DNA from: Thermoplasmata archaeon
Lineage (GTDB): Archaea > Thermoplasmatota > Thermoplasmata > Thermoplasmatales > Thermoplasmataceae
Length of the DNA: 7,694 bases
Assembly (NCBI GenBank): GCA_021850835.1
Contig: JAJZKS010000079.1
Location: 1-7,694 of the forward strand
Reading direction: 5' to 3'
The position numbers and the translations under genes are program-made. Of the stretch, positions 1-6,454 are shown in pieces. Below the pieces are notes generated by a model that saw only the letters and a list, made by a program, of their open reading frames with translations, had not been told where the DNA came from and made no database searches. Within the stretch, counting starts at the first letter, position 1; the number at the start of each line of letters is the position of its first letter.

Positions 1-445
1 GCGACGAAACATCCTGCATTTTCAGTTCTTTGTCAAGTAACTGTCGTACGCCCCACCTTGCTGTTGAAGGCATCAGCAGGGGAGTATTGCTCATGCACTC
101 CATTCCCCCGGCAATAATCAGGTCACGCTCTCCAAGCATTATTTCCCTTGATGCGTTTTCTACGGCCAGCATGCCAGAAGCGCACACTGTGTTCACTGTG
201 TACTTTACGGCATCATCAGGAAGCCCGGCTAGGGTTGATGCCTGTCCTGCAGGGTTCTGGCCCACACCTGCCTGGATAACATTTCCCATGATCACTTCCT
301 CAACCGACTGCGTCGGGAGTTGAATCTCCTGAACTATTTGCCTGATAACATGGGCACCAAGCTGAGGTGCACTTAGTGTTGAAAGTGACTTCCCGAACTT
401 TCCAATGGGAGTCCTCTTAGCAGCAATGACATAGACCTTTTTCAT
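1..445 (-). CDS. Thiolase (acetyl-CoA C-acyltransferase), N-terminal part, cut by window edge
   Basis: This is the first 148 codons of a thiolase; the C-terminal part lies outside the window. Thiolases join two acyl-CoAs, or cleave 3-ketoacyl-CoA with CoA, in the cytoplasm. The protein opens with the family pattern VYVIAAKRTPIGKFGKSLS at residues 4-22. The nucleophilic Cys88 lies in NTVCASGM (85-92), and the glycine-rich family signature appears as AGGMECMSN (112-120), with Cys117 where most relatives have Ser. This is the bacterial-type family (fatty-acid oxidation or acetoacetyl-CoA metabolism), not the SCP2-like thiolase paired with HMG-CoA synthase in archaeal mevalonate synthesis; that assignment is from motif memory. 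The ATG at 445 is chosen because family homology begins immediately after it. A short GTGAT (453-449) lies 3 nt upstream. The direction of the reaction and the chain length cannot be read from this part. Confidence 0.9.
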   Translation of the reverse strand, partial: MKKVYVIAAKRTPIGKFGKSLSTLSAPQLGAHVIRQIVQEIQLPTQSVEEVIMGNVIQAGVGQNPAGQASTLAGLPDDAVKYTVNTVCASGMLAVENASREIMLGERDLIIAGGMECMSNTPLLMPSTARWGVRQLLDKELKMQDVSS

Positions 446-474
446 GAAATCACTATGCCTGATGCCTTGAATTG

Positions 475-499
475 ATAATATGTTTGTTGCTGATATAAG
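475..499 (-). promoter_or_regulatory. Possible TATA elements for the thiolase gene
   Basis: The 61-nt gap between rps17e and the thiolase contains two AT-rich candidates on the minus strand: ATATTATC at 482-475 and CTTATATCA near 499-491. They would place transcription starts roughly 7 and 23 nt before the thiolase ATG. Neither is as convincing as the TATA boxes of the neighbouring genes, and readthrough from rps17e is equally possible. Confidence 0.3.
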
Positions 500-506
500 G
501 TAAGAA

Positions 507-746
507 TCAGGCGGCTGGAGGGGCCACAGTGCCTTCCTCGATCTCCTTCTTGAGCCTGGACTGTTTCTTCAACACATATCTTGTAACATATCCGGCGATG
601 AGGTTAAGCGTTTTCTTGGAGACACCTGAAAGGGAGGTTTTCAGTATTTCCCTGTTCTTTTCAAAGTTCACGTTGAATGTTCCCTGGTTCTTTTCTACCA
701 GTTCAATTGCGATTCTCTTGATATTCGATGGTCTTATGCTTCCCAT
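507..746 (-). CDS. rps17e: 30S ribosomal protein S17e
   Basis: This encodes a 79-residue basic protein matching the archaeal/eukaryotic small-subunit protein S17e, which has no bacterial counterpart. It begins with MGSIRPSNIKRIA, where archaeal relatives have forms such as MG-(V/I)R-(P/T), and carries the hallmark segment SKKTLNLIAGYVTRYV at about residues 43-58. The C-terminus is a charged, then Ala/Pro-rich tail (KKEIEEGTVAPPAA). Length fits the short archaeal form; eukaryotic homologues are longer. The ATG at 746 is supported by homology from residue 1 and by a TATA box 24-33 nt upstream, which predicts a leaderless mRNA. It lies 41 nt after the universal stress protein gene on the same strand but appears to have its own promoter. 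It acts in the 30S subunit. Confidence 0.93.
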   Translation of the reverse strand: MGSIRPSNIKRIAIELVEKNQGTFNVNFEKNREILKTSLSGVSKKTLNLIAGYVTRYVLKKQSRLKKEIEEGTVAPPAA

Positions 747-768
747 AGGTGTCCAGAAATACGTAGTC

Positions 769-779
769 CTTATAAAAAT
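769..779 (-). promoter_or_regulatory. TATA box (box A) of rps17e
   Basis: The minus strand reads ATTTTTATAAGG across this site, close to the archaeal box A consensus. Its centre is about 28 nt upstream of the rps17e ATG (746), which places the expected transcription start at or within a base or two of the start codon. No ribosome binding site lies in between, consistent with leaderless translation. Confidence 0.65.
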
Positions 780-787
780 CTTGCCAG

Positions 788-1222
788 TTATTCCGGAGGA
801 ACAACTAGAACAGGAACAGTGCTCAGTTTTACCACTTCAGAACTCACCGAACCAAGGAGCATCTTGCTGAAGCCCGAAAGTTTCCTCGTTCCCGTTATTA
901 TAATATCAACTCCCCGTTCCTTTGCCTGATTTGCCATTGCCCGGGCTATCTGCTCACCAGGGGCATCAAGTTTCAAGAAAGTGGCATTGACATTCTCCTT
1001 TTCTATCAGCTCCTTGGCTGCATTCAGTACTACATCTGATGTTTCGTCGCTCTTCTTATATAGGGAAGGTGGTACGTATGCATCAAAGTTGGGCCCAGCG
1101 CCCATTACCAAGGGTGAAATGTAGCAAATTATGTACTCATCTGATATGCCCTTAAACTTCATAGCAAATTTGAGGGCTTTCTTTGCACCATCAGAATTGT
1201 CGAAGGCGACAAGGAATTTCAT
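788..1222 (-). CDS. Universal stress protein (UspA family), single domain
   Basis: This 144-residue cytoplasmic protein has the universal stress protein fold pattern. Strand 1 (MKFLVAFDNSDGAKKAL, 1-17) includes the nucleotide-contact Asp8. The C-terminal nucleotide loop at 111-126 reads GTRKLSGFSKMLLGSV, followed by the family ending STVPVLVVPP (134-143). ATP-binding members have G-x2-G-x9-G-(S/T); here Gly111, Gly124 and Ser125 are present but the second Gly is Lys114, so ATP binding is uncertain. The ATG at 1222 is preferred over an in-frame TTG at 1228 because homology starts at MKFLV and a TATA box sits about 28 nt upstream of 1222. The gene follows dnaJ by 110 nt, which suggests a stress-related neighbourhood, but it has its own promoter and a palindrome next to it. 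The specific role is unknown. Confidence 0.9.
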   Translation of the reverse strand: MKFLVAFDNSDGAKKALKFAMKFKGISDEYIICYISPLVMGAGPNFDAYVPPSLYKKSDETSDVVLNAAKELIEKENVNATFLKLDAPGEQIARAMANQAKERGVDIIITGTRKLSGFSKMLLGSVSSEVVKLSTVPVLVVPPE

Positions 1223-1230
1223 GGGCAAAT

Positions 1231-1246
1231 ATTGGTTTAAGCCAAT
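1231..1246. promoter_or_regulatory. 16-bp near-perfect palindrome in the usp promoter, candidate operator
   Basis: The sequence ATTGGTTTAAGCCAAT pairs with itself at 7 of 8 positions, with only one T/G mismatch, centred between 1238 and 1239. It sits between the TATA box and the predicted transcription start of the universal stress protein gene and abuts the TATA box. A bound repressor there would block initiation. The regulator is unknown and binding is inferred from position and symmetry only. Confidence 0.45.
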
Positions 1247-1254
1247 TTATAAGT
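1246..1254 (-). promoter_or_regulatory. TATA box (box A) of the universal stress protein gene
   Basis: The minus strand reads AACTTATAAATTGG here, a good archaeal TATA element. Its centre is about 28 nt upstream of the ATG at 1222, which predicts a leaderless transcript and argues against the upstream TTG start. Confidence 0.65.
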
Positions 1255-1320
1255 TTCGGTCTCATGAGCCTGATTCATACTTTGCCTGCCAAATTTTGAC
1301 AATTAGAATAGCAATGAGGA

Positions 1321-1328
1321 GGAAAAAG
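1321..1328 (-). terminator. Possible T-rich terminator downstream of dnaJ
   Basis: Shortly after the dnaJ stop codon the minus strand has a run of five T followed by a pyrimidine tract (GGCTTTTTCCTCCTC). Archaeal RNA polymerase often stops at T-rich tracts without a hairpin, so this could end the grpE-dnaK-dnaJ transcript. The tract is short, and the support is position plus composition only. Confidence 0.25.
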
Positions 1329-1332
1329 CCCC

Positions 1333-2439
1333 TTATTTGAACCAGGAGTGCTTCTTGCCGCTTTCCTCTTCAAGTTTTGCAATGAGCTCCTTTTGCGAAG
1401 GGGAGAGGTGTTTTGGGACCACTACTTTAGTCTCAATAAGTACATCTCCGGAGCCATGCCCATTTACATGAGGAATCCCTGCATTCTTGATCCTTAAGAT
1501 TTCACCAGGTTGAGTTCCAGGAGGAATTTTGAGTGTCAGTTTCTCTTTGAAGAGTGAAATTTCCTTCTCTGCACCAAGCGCAGCTTCCGGGAAACTAACC
1601 TCGGACTGGAGGTAAATATCATCATTCATCCTCCTCATACCATTTGGTTCCTGGATATTCAGGATTACAAATAAGTCCCCCGTCCTTCCCATGTTTGACT
1701 GCCCCTTGCCTTTCACCCTGAGCCTAAGATGATCCGGAGAGCCCTTCGGGATCTGGATTTCCAGGTTTTCTGTAACCGGAACTGATCCTGCGCCTCTACA
1801 GGTAGTGCATGGCTTGCTTGGAATCTTCCCTCTGCCTCCGCAAGTGTTACACACAGTAACGGAAACCATCCTGAAGAAACCCTGTCCCTGAACAACCCGC
1901 TGCTGGCCAGTTCCATTGCAGGCTGAACATGTGTTGAGCTTCCCGTCGTCAGAACCTGTACCTTTGCAATGTGTACATATTTCATTGCGCCTGTATTTTA
2001 TATTTTTTGAGGAGCCATAGTATGTATCTTCCAGTGTTACCCTGAGATTGGTGACGAGATCGAGGTTTTCTTCCTGCCTTCCGAATCCTGATGCAAAATC
2101 AGAAGAGCCCCCGAACCCGAAATTTCCGCCAAAAATATTCCTGAAGACATCACCGAGGTCGCTGAAATCGTTGAAATGTGAGAAGTCCTGCCATGTGAAA
2201 TCAGATCTTCCTGAACCGAAATCGACTCTCCCGGTCTGATCGTACATTCTCCTCTTGCTTTCATCGGAGAGCACTTCGTAGGCTTCGCTAATTTCCTTGA
2301 ATTTGGCTTCAGCTGCATCCTTATTGTCCGGGTTTGCATCTGGATGGTATTTTCTTGCAAGACCCCTGAATGCTCTTTTGATTTCGTCCTGGGTAGCACT
2401 TCTTGCTACCCCCAGAGTCTCGTAGTAGTCCTTGGCCAT
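1333..2439 (-). CDS. dnaJ: Chaperone protein DnaJ (Hsp40), class A
   Basis: This is a full-length 368-residue type A Hsp40, the co-chaperone that delivers substrates to DnaK and stimulates its ATPase. Domain order is complete. The J domain (about 1-70) has the essential HPD motif at 32-34 and the family start [10 protein letters not shown] Gly/Phe-rich linker spans about 74-120. The zinc domain has four CxxCxGxG repeats at 155-162, 171-178, 197-204 and 211-218, all with both cysteines intact. Substrate-binding beta domains and the dimerising C-terminus follow to residue 368. It is the last gene of the grpE-dnaK-dnaJ operon, 22 nt after dnaK, with a small hairpin in the gap. No clear GGTGA site precedes the ATG at 2439, but homology starts exactly there. 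The type is bacterial in origin and widespread in mesophilic to moderately thermophilic archaea. Confidence 0.97.
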   Translation of the reverse strand: MAKDYYETLGVARSATQDEIKRAFRGLARKYHPDANPDNKDAAEAKFKEISEAYEVLSDESKRRMYDQTGRVDFGSGRSDFTWQDFSHFNDFSDLGDVFRNIFGGNFGFGGSSDFASGFGRQEENLDLVTNLRVTLEDTYYGSSKNIKYRRNEICTHCKGTGSDDGKLNTCSACNGTGQQRVVQGQGFFRMVSVTVCNTCGGRGKIPSKPCTTCRGAGSVPVTENLEIQIPKGSPDHLRLRVKGKGQSNMGRTGDLFVILNIQEPNGMRRMNDDIYLQSEVSFPEAALGAEKEISLFKEKLTLKIPPGTQPGEILRIKNAGIPHVNGHGSGDVLIETKVVVPKHLSPSQKELIAKLEEESGKKHSWFK

Positions 2440-2444
2440 TTATT

Positions 2445-2462
2445 ATCTGGTCCCCGCCAGAT
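2445..2462 (-). other. Hairpin between dnaK and dnaJ
   Basis: On the minus strand, ATCTGG and CCAGAT form a perfect 6-bp stem around a 6-nt loop CGGGGA. The stem begins at the last base of the dnaK stop codon and ends 5 nt before the dnaJ ATG. Its position suggests an effect on dnaJ translation initiation, mRNA processing or partial termination. The stem is short, so function is inference. Confidence 0.45.
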
Positions 2463-4306
2463 TAATTTTCCTTGAAGTCCGCGTCCACAGTCTGTTCATT
2501 GTCCTGCTTGTCACCCTGGGCTTGCTGTTGCTCACCCTGGGAGGTCTGTTGCTCCCCAGGCTGTCCCTGATACATCTTTGCGCCGATTTCCTGTATCTTC
2601 TTAGATAATTCTTCAGTCAGAGCCTCAACTTTTGCCAGATCCTTGGCGGTCACTGCTTCCTTGAGTTCCTTGACCTTGTCCTTCACTTCTTTCTTCGTGC
2701 CCTCATCCACTTTGTCCCCTGCATCGTTCAGGGTAGATTCAACGGTATAGGCAAGTGTCTCAGCAGCATTGAATTTTTCAACTTCCTCCTTTTTCTTCTT
2801 GTCCTGCTCTGCAAATTCCTCGGCCTGCTTTTTCATCTTGTCTATCTCTTCCTGGGACAGCTTCGTTGATGCTGTTATGGAAATGCTCTGCTTCTTTCCT
2901 GATCCCTTGTCGGTTGCTGATACGTTCAGGATCCCGTTTGCATCGATATCAAAGGTAACCTCTATCTGAGGAATGCCCCTTGGTGCAGGAGGAATTCCAA
3001 CAAGATTGAACATCCCCAGCGAAACGTTATCAGCGGCCATGGCTCTCTCCCCCTGCACTACGTGTATTGTCACAGCTGTCTGCATGTCTCCGGCAGTGGT
3101 GAATATCTGTGATTTCTTTGTGGGAATTGTAGTATTTGCCTGTATAAGTGGGGTCGCCACTCCACCTAATGTTTCAATTCCCAGAGTAAGCGGAGTTACA
3201 TCAAGAAGCACAATGTCCTTAATTTCACCGGCAAGAACTGCGCCCTGTATTGAAGCACCGATGGCAACACACTCCATTGGGTCAACGCCCCCTTCAACTT
3301 TTCTTCCGAAGAAGTCTTCGACAAATTTCCTCACCAATGGTATTCTAGTGGGTCCTCCAACGAGTATAATCTTGGTTACGTCTCCCTTAGAGAGCTTCCC
3401 TCCCTTGAGTGCATTCTCTACAGGGGCCTTGCATCTTTCAACGATTGGGTTAATGAGTTCTTCAAGCTTAGACCGGCTCATAGTAAGCTGCAGGTGCTTC
3501 GGCCCATCTTGGGTTGCTGTAATGTAAGGCAGGTTTATCTCAGTGGTTGTTGTTGAAGAGAGTTCAATCTTTGCCTTTTCCGCCGCATCCTTGAGCCTGA
3601 TGTATGCATTCTTGTCTTTTGAGAGGTCCACGCCCTCCTTGCTCTTGAAGTCGTCGAGGAGGTACTTGATTATTGACTCATCCATGTCTGTTCCACCAAG
3701 GTGAGTGTCTCCGGAAGTTGATACAACTTCAAAAACTCCTTCGCCAAAGTCCATTATTGTCACATCAAGGGTTCCGCCCCCAAGGTCGAAAACCAGAATT
3801 TTCTGGGATTCGTTGAGCTTGTCAATCCCGTATGCAAGGGAGGCTGCGGTAGGTTCGTTTATAATTCTCTTTACTTCTAGGCCAGCTATGAGCCCGGCAT
3901 CTTTTGTCGCCTGCCTCTGGTTGTCGTCGAAGTAAGCCGGCACTGTAATTACAGCTTCCTTCACTTCTTCACCAAGGAAGGCCTCAGCATCTCTCTTTAT
4001 CTTCTGGAGTATGAATGCTGATATCTGTTGAGGCGTGTATTCCTTGTCCTTGACCTTGAACTTGTGGTCGGTTCCCATCTTCCTCTTAGCAGCGTAGATT
4101 GTCCCTTCCGGATTGAGGAGTGCCTGTCTCTTTGCGGGTTCACCCACCAGGAGATCCCCTTCCTTTGTGAAGGCGACGTAGCTTGGAAATGCCTTTCCCC
4201 CTATAGAAACGCCTTCTGCACTTGGGATTACTGTTGGTTTCCCCGAAATGACAACTGCTGCAGCCGAGTTACTTGTTCCCAAATCAATACCAATGATCTT
4301 TGACAT
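2462..4306 (-). CDS. dnaK: Molecular chaperone DnaK (Hsp70)
   Basis: This is a complete 614-residue Hsp70, the ATP-driven folding chaperone of the cytoplasm. The actin-like ATPase domain shows phosphate 1 ([10 protein letters not shown], 5-14), phosphate 2 ([14 protein letters not shown], 172-185) and the adenosine region ([12 protein letters not shown], 314-325). The interdomain linker [15 protein letters not shown] (364-378) is intact, followed by the peptide-binding domain, a charged helical lid and a Gln-rich tail ending DADFKEN. The region around YAAKRKMG (71-78) lacks the roughly 23-residue insertion of proteobacterial DnaK, matching the Gram-positive/archaeal form. The ATG at 4306 lies 2 nt after the grpE stop and is preceded by GGTGAA inside the end of grpE, so translation is probably coupled. 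Archaeal DnaK is generally considered acquired from bacteria; that is family knowledge. Confidence 0.98.
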   Translation of the reverse strand: MSKIIGIDLGTSNSAAAVVISGKPTVIPSAEGVSIGGKAFPSYVAFTKEGDLLVGEPAKRQALLNPEGTIYAAKRKMGTDHKFKVKDKEYTPQQISAFILQKIKRDAEAFLGEEVKEAVITVPAYFDDNQRQATKDAGLIAGLEVKRIINEPTAASLAYGIDKLNESQKILVFDLGGGTLDVTIMDFGEGVFEVVSTSGDTHLGGTDMDESIIKYLLDDFKSKEGVDLSKDKNAYIRLKDAAEKAKIELSSTTTTEINLPYITATQDGPKHLQLTMSRSKLEELINPIVERCKAPVENALKGGKLSKGDVTKIILVGGPTRIPLVRKFVEDFFGRKVEGGVDPMECVAIGASIQGAVLAGEIKDIVLLDVTPLTLGIETLGGVATPLIQANTTIPTKKSQIFTTAGDMQTAVTIHVVQGERAMAADNVSLGMFNLVGIPPAPRGIPQIEVTFDIDANGILNVSATDKGSGKKQSISITASTKLSQEEIDKMKKQAEEFAEQDKKKKEEVEKFNAAETLAYTVESTLNDAGDKVDEGTKKEVKDKVKELKEAVTAKDLAKVEALTEELSKKIQEIGAKMYQGQPGEQQTSQGEQQQAQGDKQDNEQTVDADFKEN

Positions 4307-4308
4307 TC

Positions 4309-4851
4309 TTATTCACCTTTTTTTCCAACTATGACTTTTGATGTTCTGATAATTTCTTCATTCAACTTATAGCCTTTCTGAACTTCTTCAAGAACTATTC
4401 CATCTTCATTTGACTGGTTCACTGCAATGACCTCATGCTGATAAGGATCAAATTTTTTGCCCTTTGCATCCATGGAACTAAATCCATATGCAGAAAGGAT
4501 TTTCATGAGCTGGGTGTGCATTGCGATGATGTTTCCATCTCCCCTTGATGCTCTTATTGCAGAATCAAAAGAATCCAGAAGTGGCAGCAGATCTTTTATC
4601 ACATTCCTGCTGGCATTCTTTGATATGAGAGTTTTTTCTCTCTCCACCGCCCTGGAATAGTTCTCCATTTCTGCCCTCTGCCTCAGGTATAGTTCCTTGT
4701 ACTGTGCAAGCTGTGCATTGGCTTCAGTAAGTTCCCTGTCAAGCCTTACCAGGCGCAAGTGGTCTCTAGTCAGAGCTCTATCCCTGCTTGCGACTGCTTC
4801 ATCGGCCAGCGGATTCCTGAGTTTGCTGTTCTTCGAAGATTGGGCAGACAT
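4309..4851 (-). CDS. grpE: Nucleotide exchange factor GrpE
   Basis: This encodes a 180-residue GrpE, which releases ADP from DnaK and resets the chaperone cycle. A long charged helical region (about 27-75) is the expected dimerising coiled coil. The C-terminal beta domain carries the family signature: [11 protein letters not shown] (134-144), then [19 protein letters not shown] (151-169) and SKVIV (171-175). The N-terminal 25 residues are unconserved and polar, as usual. It is the first gene of the operon, with dnaK 2 nt downstream and dnaJ after that. The ATG at 4851 is favoured because a TATA box lies about 27 nt upstream, predicting a leaderless mRNA. The order grpE-dnaK-dnaJ matches many bacteria and Thermoplasmatales. 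No HrcA/CIRCE-like inverted repeat was seen upstream. Confidence 0.95.
   Translation of the reverse strand: MSAQSSKNSKLRNPLADEAVASRDRALTRDHLRLVRLDRELTEANAQLAQYKELYLRQRAEMENYSRAVEREKTLISKNASRNVIKDLLPLLDSFDSAIRASRGDGNIIAMHTQLMKILSAYGFSSMDAKGKKFDPYQHEVIAVNQSNEDGIVLEEVQKGYKLNEEIIRTSKVIVGKKGE
4312..4317 (-). promoter_or_regulatory. Ribosome binding site of dnaK within grpE
   Basis: GGTGAA on the minus strand ends 5 nt before the dnaK ATG (4306) and overlaps the last sense codons of grpE. GGTGA complements the usual archaeal 16S rRNA 3' end (ATCACCTCC), so this fixes the dnaK start and indicates internal initiation in the operon. Confidence 0.75.
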
Positions 4852-4872
4852 TGCACAAGTAAATTTGTTCTT

Positions 4873-4883
4873 CTATATAAATA
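4873..4883 (-). promoter_or_regulatory. TATA box of the grpE-dnaK-dnaJ operon
   Basis: The minus strand reads TATTTATATAG, centred about 27 nt before the grpE ATG at 4851, which predicts a transcription start at the ATG. The 50-nt gap after trmG10 therefore appears to carry an independent promoter for the chaperone operon. A 7-bp palindrome GGTTACC (4895-4889) lies just upstream of the box, near where BRE or an activator would sit; its relevance is untested. Confidence 0.65.
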
Positions 4884-4901
4884 CAGCAGGTAACCAAAGT
4901 G

Positions 4902-5870
4902 TTACTTTCTCTTGAGCACAGCGAAATACCTTGTTAAAGAACGATGAACCCGGAACTGGAAGACTTTCTCAATATGGAAATAATCTGTCGCAAGATCAAG
5001 TAGTTTTCTTTCTGAAACAACTACGACCGCCCTTCTGCCTTCTGTCAATATTGCATGGAATTTTTTAAAGCTGTCACCATAAAGCTGTTCCAGATTCTTT
5101 TGTGATAAGCGGGAATTCTTTCCATAAGGGAAGTCGGTTGCTATGGCAGCAACGGGTTCGCGGATATCCATTTTAAGAAAATCATCGTTGCCTATTTGGT
5201 AATCCCTCACGCCAAAATACTTGAGGTTCAGTTTTGCACCAGTTGCCATTTGGAGAGACCAGTCGTTACCCATTACTCTCCTGCCCATCAGCCCAGCTTC
5301 AAGTAGAATCCCTCCAGTCCCGCAGAATGGGTCCAGGATGGTTTCTCCGTCTTTTGTGCCTGTAATATTTACCATAAATCTTGCATGCCTTGGATCTATT
5401 GATATAGGGGAGAAAAACGGCCTCATTGGGGCTCTCCTCGCGTGAAGTTCCTTTCCTATTCCGGAGAATATCTCCAATCCAGCATACCACCTATCGAGAT
5501 GGTATACCCTGACCACAAAATCTGGGTTCCTGAATGATACCCTGCCCTTCCCTCCCAGCATATCGCCAATGCTTGGTTCTATGCCTGAATTATGGCAATC
5601 AGAGCTGTCCTGGAATCGAACAAAGAATTTACCATCGGGGAGAACGGTACGCGCCGCCAATCCTTCCAGTTGTGGGGCGCTGGACAGGACATTTACAACT
5701 CGCCTGACATATGCTGCATTTTTGAGGTTACCCCAGTCTCCGTGGATAAGGAAAAAGTCTCCAGAGTTATTCAGAATTTCAAAATTACCGGTCTCGCTCA
5801 GAGACTGGAGTTCATACTGGGGTGCTTCAGGAATATCCTGGAGCAATTCCACCAGAAAAGTGCCTGCCAT
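4902..5870 (-). CDS. trmG10: tRNA (guanine(10)-N2)-methyltransferase, archaeal Trm-G10
   Basis: This 322-residue SAM-dependent enzyme of the Trm11/Trm-G10 family is expected to form N2-methyl- and N2,N2-dimethylguanosine at position 10 of tRNAs in the cytoplasm. Residues 1 to about 135 are a poorly conserved N-terminal part where the RNA-binding THUMP domain is expected. The family-specific stretch RRAPMRPFFSPISIDPRHAR at 145-164 precedes SAM motif I DPFCGTGG (180-187). Catalytic motif IV is TDFPYG (245-250), a variant of the more usual TDPPYG that retains the Asp and PY. The end RSLTRYFAVLKR resembles the family terminus. It follows rpoL by 4 nt and is probably translated from the same mRNA. 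The start at 5870 has no clear Shine-Dalgarno sequence, but MAGTFLVELLQ reads as a plausible first beta strand. Single versus double methylation cannot be judged. Confidence 0.87.
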   Translation of the reverse strand: MAGTFLVELLQDIPEAPQYELQSLSETGNFEILNNSGDFFLIHGDWGNLKNAAYVRRVVNVLSSAPQLEGLAARTVLPDGKFFVRFQDSSDCHNSGIEPSIGDMLGGKGRVSFRNPDFVVRVYHLDRWYAGLEIFSGIGKELHARRAPMRPFFSPISIDPRHARFMVNITGTKDGETILDPFCGTGGILLEAGLMGRRVMGNDWSLQMATGAKLNLKYFGVRDYQIGNDDFLKMDIREPVAAIATDFPYGKNSRLSQKNLEQLYGDSFKKFHAILTEGRRAVVVVSERKLLDLATDYFHIEKVFQFRVHRSLTRYFAVLKRK

Positions 5871-5874
5871 TTAA

Positions 5875-6174
5875 CTAGCTTGATTCCGCAAGTCTTTTCT
5901 GCTCTTTTGTGAGATCCGCATCAAGGTTTTCATACACCTTGCTGAGCCTCTTGATAGATCTCTTGACAGCAGCCTGGGGCTTGCCGGTCTTTACCTTTAC
6001 AAATATTTCCGGATTGTCAATAATCGGGTGCTTTATGTAGTATCTTGTCTCTTCTACCTGCTCATCTTTCAGAATTTCATCTATTAGTGGCCTGAGAATT
6101 GTGTTGTCGTAATTGAGCATCTCAAGGGTTATTGTGTTCTTTTCCTTGCTGAGAACCCTTAGCTGGGAGTCCAT
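5875..6174 (-). CDS. rpoL: DNA-directed RNA polymerase subunit Rpo11 (RpoL)
   Basis: This 99-residue protein is the archaeal RNA polymerase subunit L (Rpo11), the partner of Rpo3 in the assembly platform corresponding to bacterial alpha N-terminal domains. After a first strand (LRVLSKEKNTITLEM, 5-19), the family segment usually written DHTLxN appears as YDNTILRPL (22-30), with Asn in place of the conserved His. The segment YYIKHPIIDNPEIFVKVKTG (45-64) matches the core strand with the conserved HP pair at 49-50. It ends with a helix that pairs with Rpo3, and a lysine-rich tail makes it slightly longer than usual. A TATA-like element is centred about 24 nt upstream of the ATG at 6174, so a leaderless mRNA is likely. 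It is the first gene of a two-gene unit with trmG10. Confidence 0.88.
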   Translation of the reverse strand: MDSQLRVLSKEKNTITLEMLNYDNTILRPLIDEILKDEQVEETRYYIKHPIIDNPEIFVKVKTGKPQAAVKRSIKRLSKVYENLDADLTKEQKRLAESS

Positions 6175-6192
6175 GGAGGTTTATGTTAGATA

Positions 6193-6203
6193 ACTATTTA
6201 TTC
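6193..6203 (-). promoter_or_regulatory. TATA-like element upstream of rpoL
   Basis: The minus strand reads GAATAAATAGT centred about 24 nt before the rpoL ATG (6174). This spacing would place transcription initiation at or very near the start codon. The match is weaker than for grpE, usp and rps17e. Confidence 0.5.
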
Positions 6204-6449
6204 TTTCCATTTGGATAATGGGTTGCAATATGATTTTCATTTTCAGGAGACTTGCCAGCCCGTATTAATTCAAAGGTTAACAAAAAAATTCTAATAACAA
6301 GTAACGATGATTTGCAGTGCGGATTAGCCTGAATTACAACCATGAGATTGTGACCGCAGCAGGGTCGCCAACCAGTTATCGCACATCGGGAAACCAATTT
6401 GGATCCTGGATTTCAGGCTATGGAAACATATTCACGGATATTTGAAAGA

Positions 6450-6454
6450 GTGAT
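6450..6454 (+). promoter_or_regulatory. Ribosome binding site selecting the ATG at 6459
   Basis: GTGAT within GAAAGAGTGATTAAT lies 4 nt before the ATG at 6459 and complements the archaeal 16S rRNA tail in part. It supports this ATG over the in-frame TTG (6399) and ATG (6420), whose extra residues do not look like the start of the Rossmann fold. Confidence 0.5.

Noticed and set aside
30..323. A 97-codon plus-strand open frame at the left edge
   Set aside because: It is antisense to the thiolase, whose catalytic Cys and signature motifs read cleanly on the minus strand.
455..467. Short direct repeat ATGCCTG-ATGCCT before the thiolase
   Set aside because: Only two partial copies of a 6-7 nt unit; such a repeat is expected by chance.
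1223..1228. TTG start two codons upstream for the universal stress protein
   Set aside because: The ATG at 1222 fits both family homology and the TATA spacing expected for a leaderless mRNA.
2037..2399. A 120-codon minus-strand open frame overlapping dnaJ in another frame, and a similar one at 1713-1985
   Set aside because: Both overlap intact dnaJ domains in a shifted frame and have no protein-like conserved segments. They do not signal a frameshift because dnaJ is uninterrupted.
2973..3527. A 184-codon plus-strand open frame opposite dnaK
   Set aside because: It lies entirely antisense to well-conserved DnaK coding sequence and shows no recognisable family features; it is a by-product of dnaK codon composition.
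6303..6355. Possible C/D-box guide RNA (ACGATGA followed by CTGA)
   Set aside because: The C box matches 6 of 7 consensus bases, but spacing to the CTGA is longer than usual and the C'/D pair is poor, so it cannot be called from sequence alone.
6194..6397. Minus-strand 67-codon open frame in the intergenic region
   Set aside because: It runs across the rpoL promoter, has no recognisable start context or family signature, and is not needed to explain the region.
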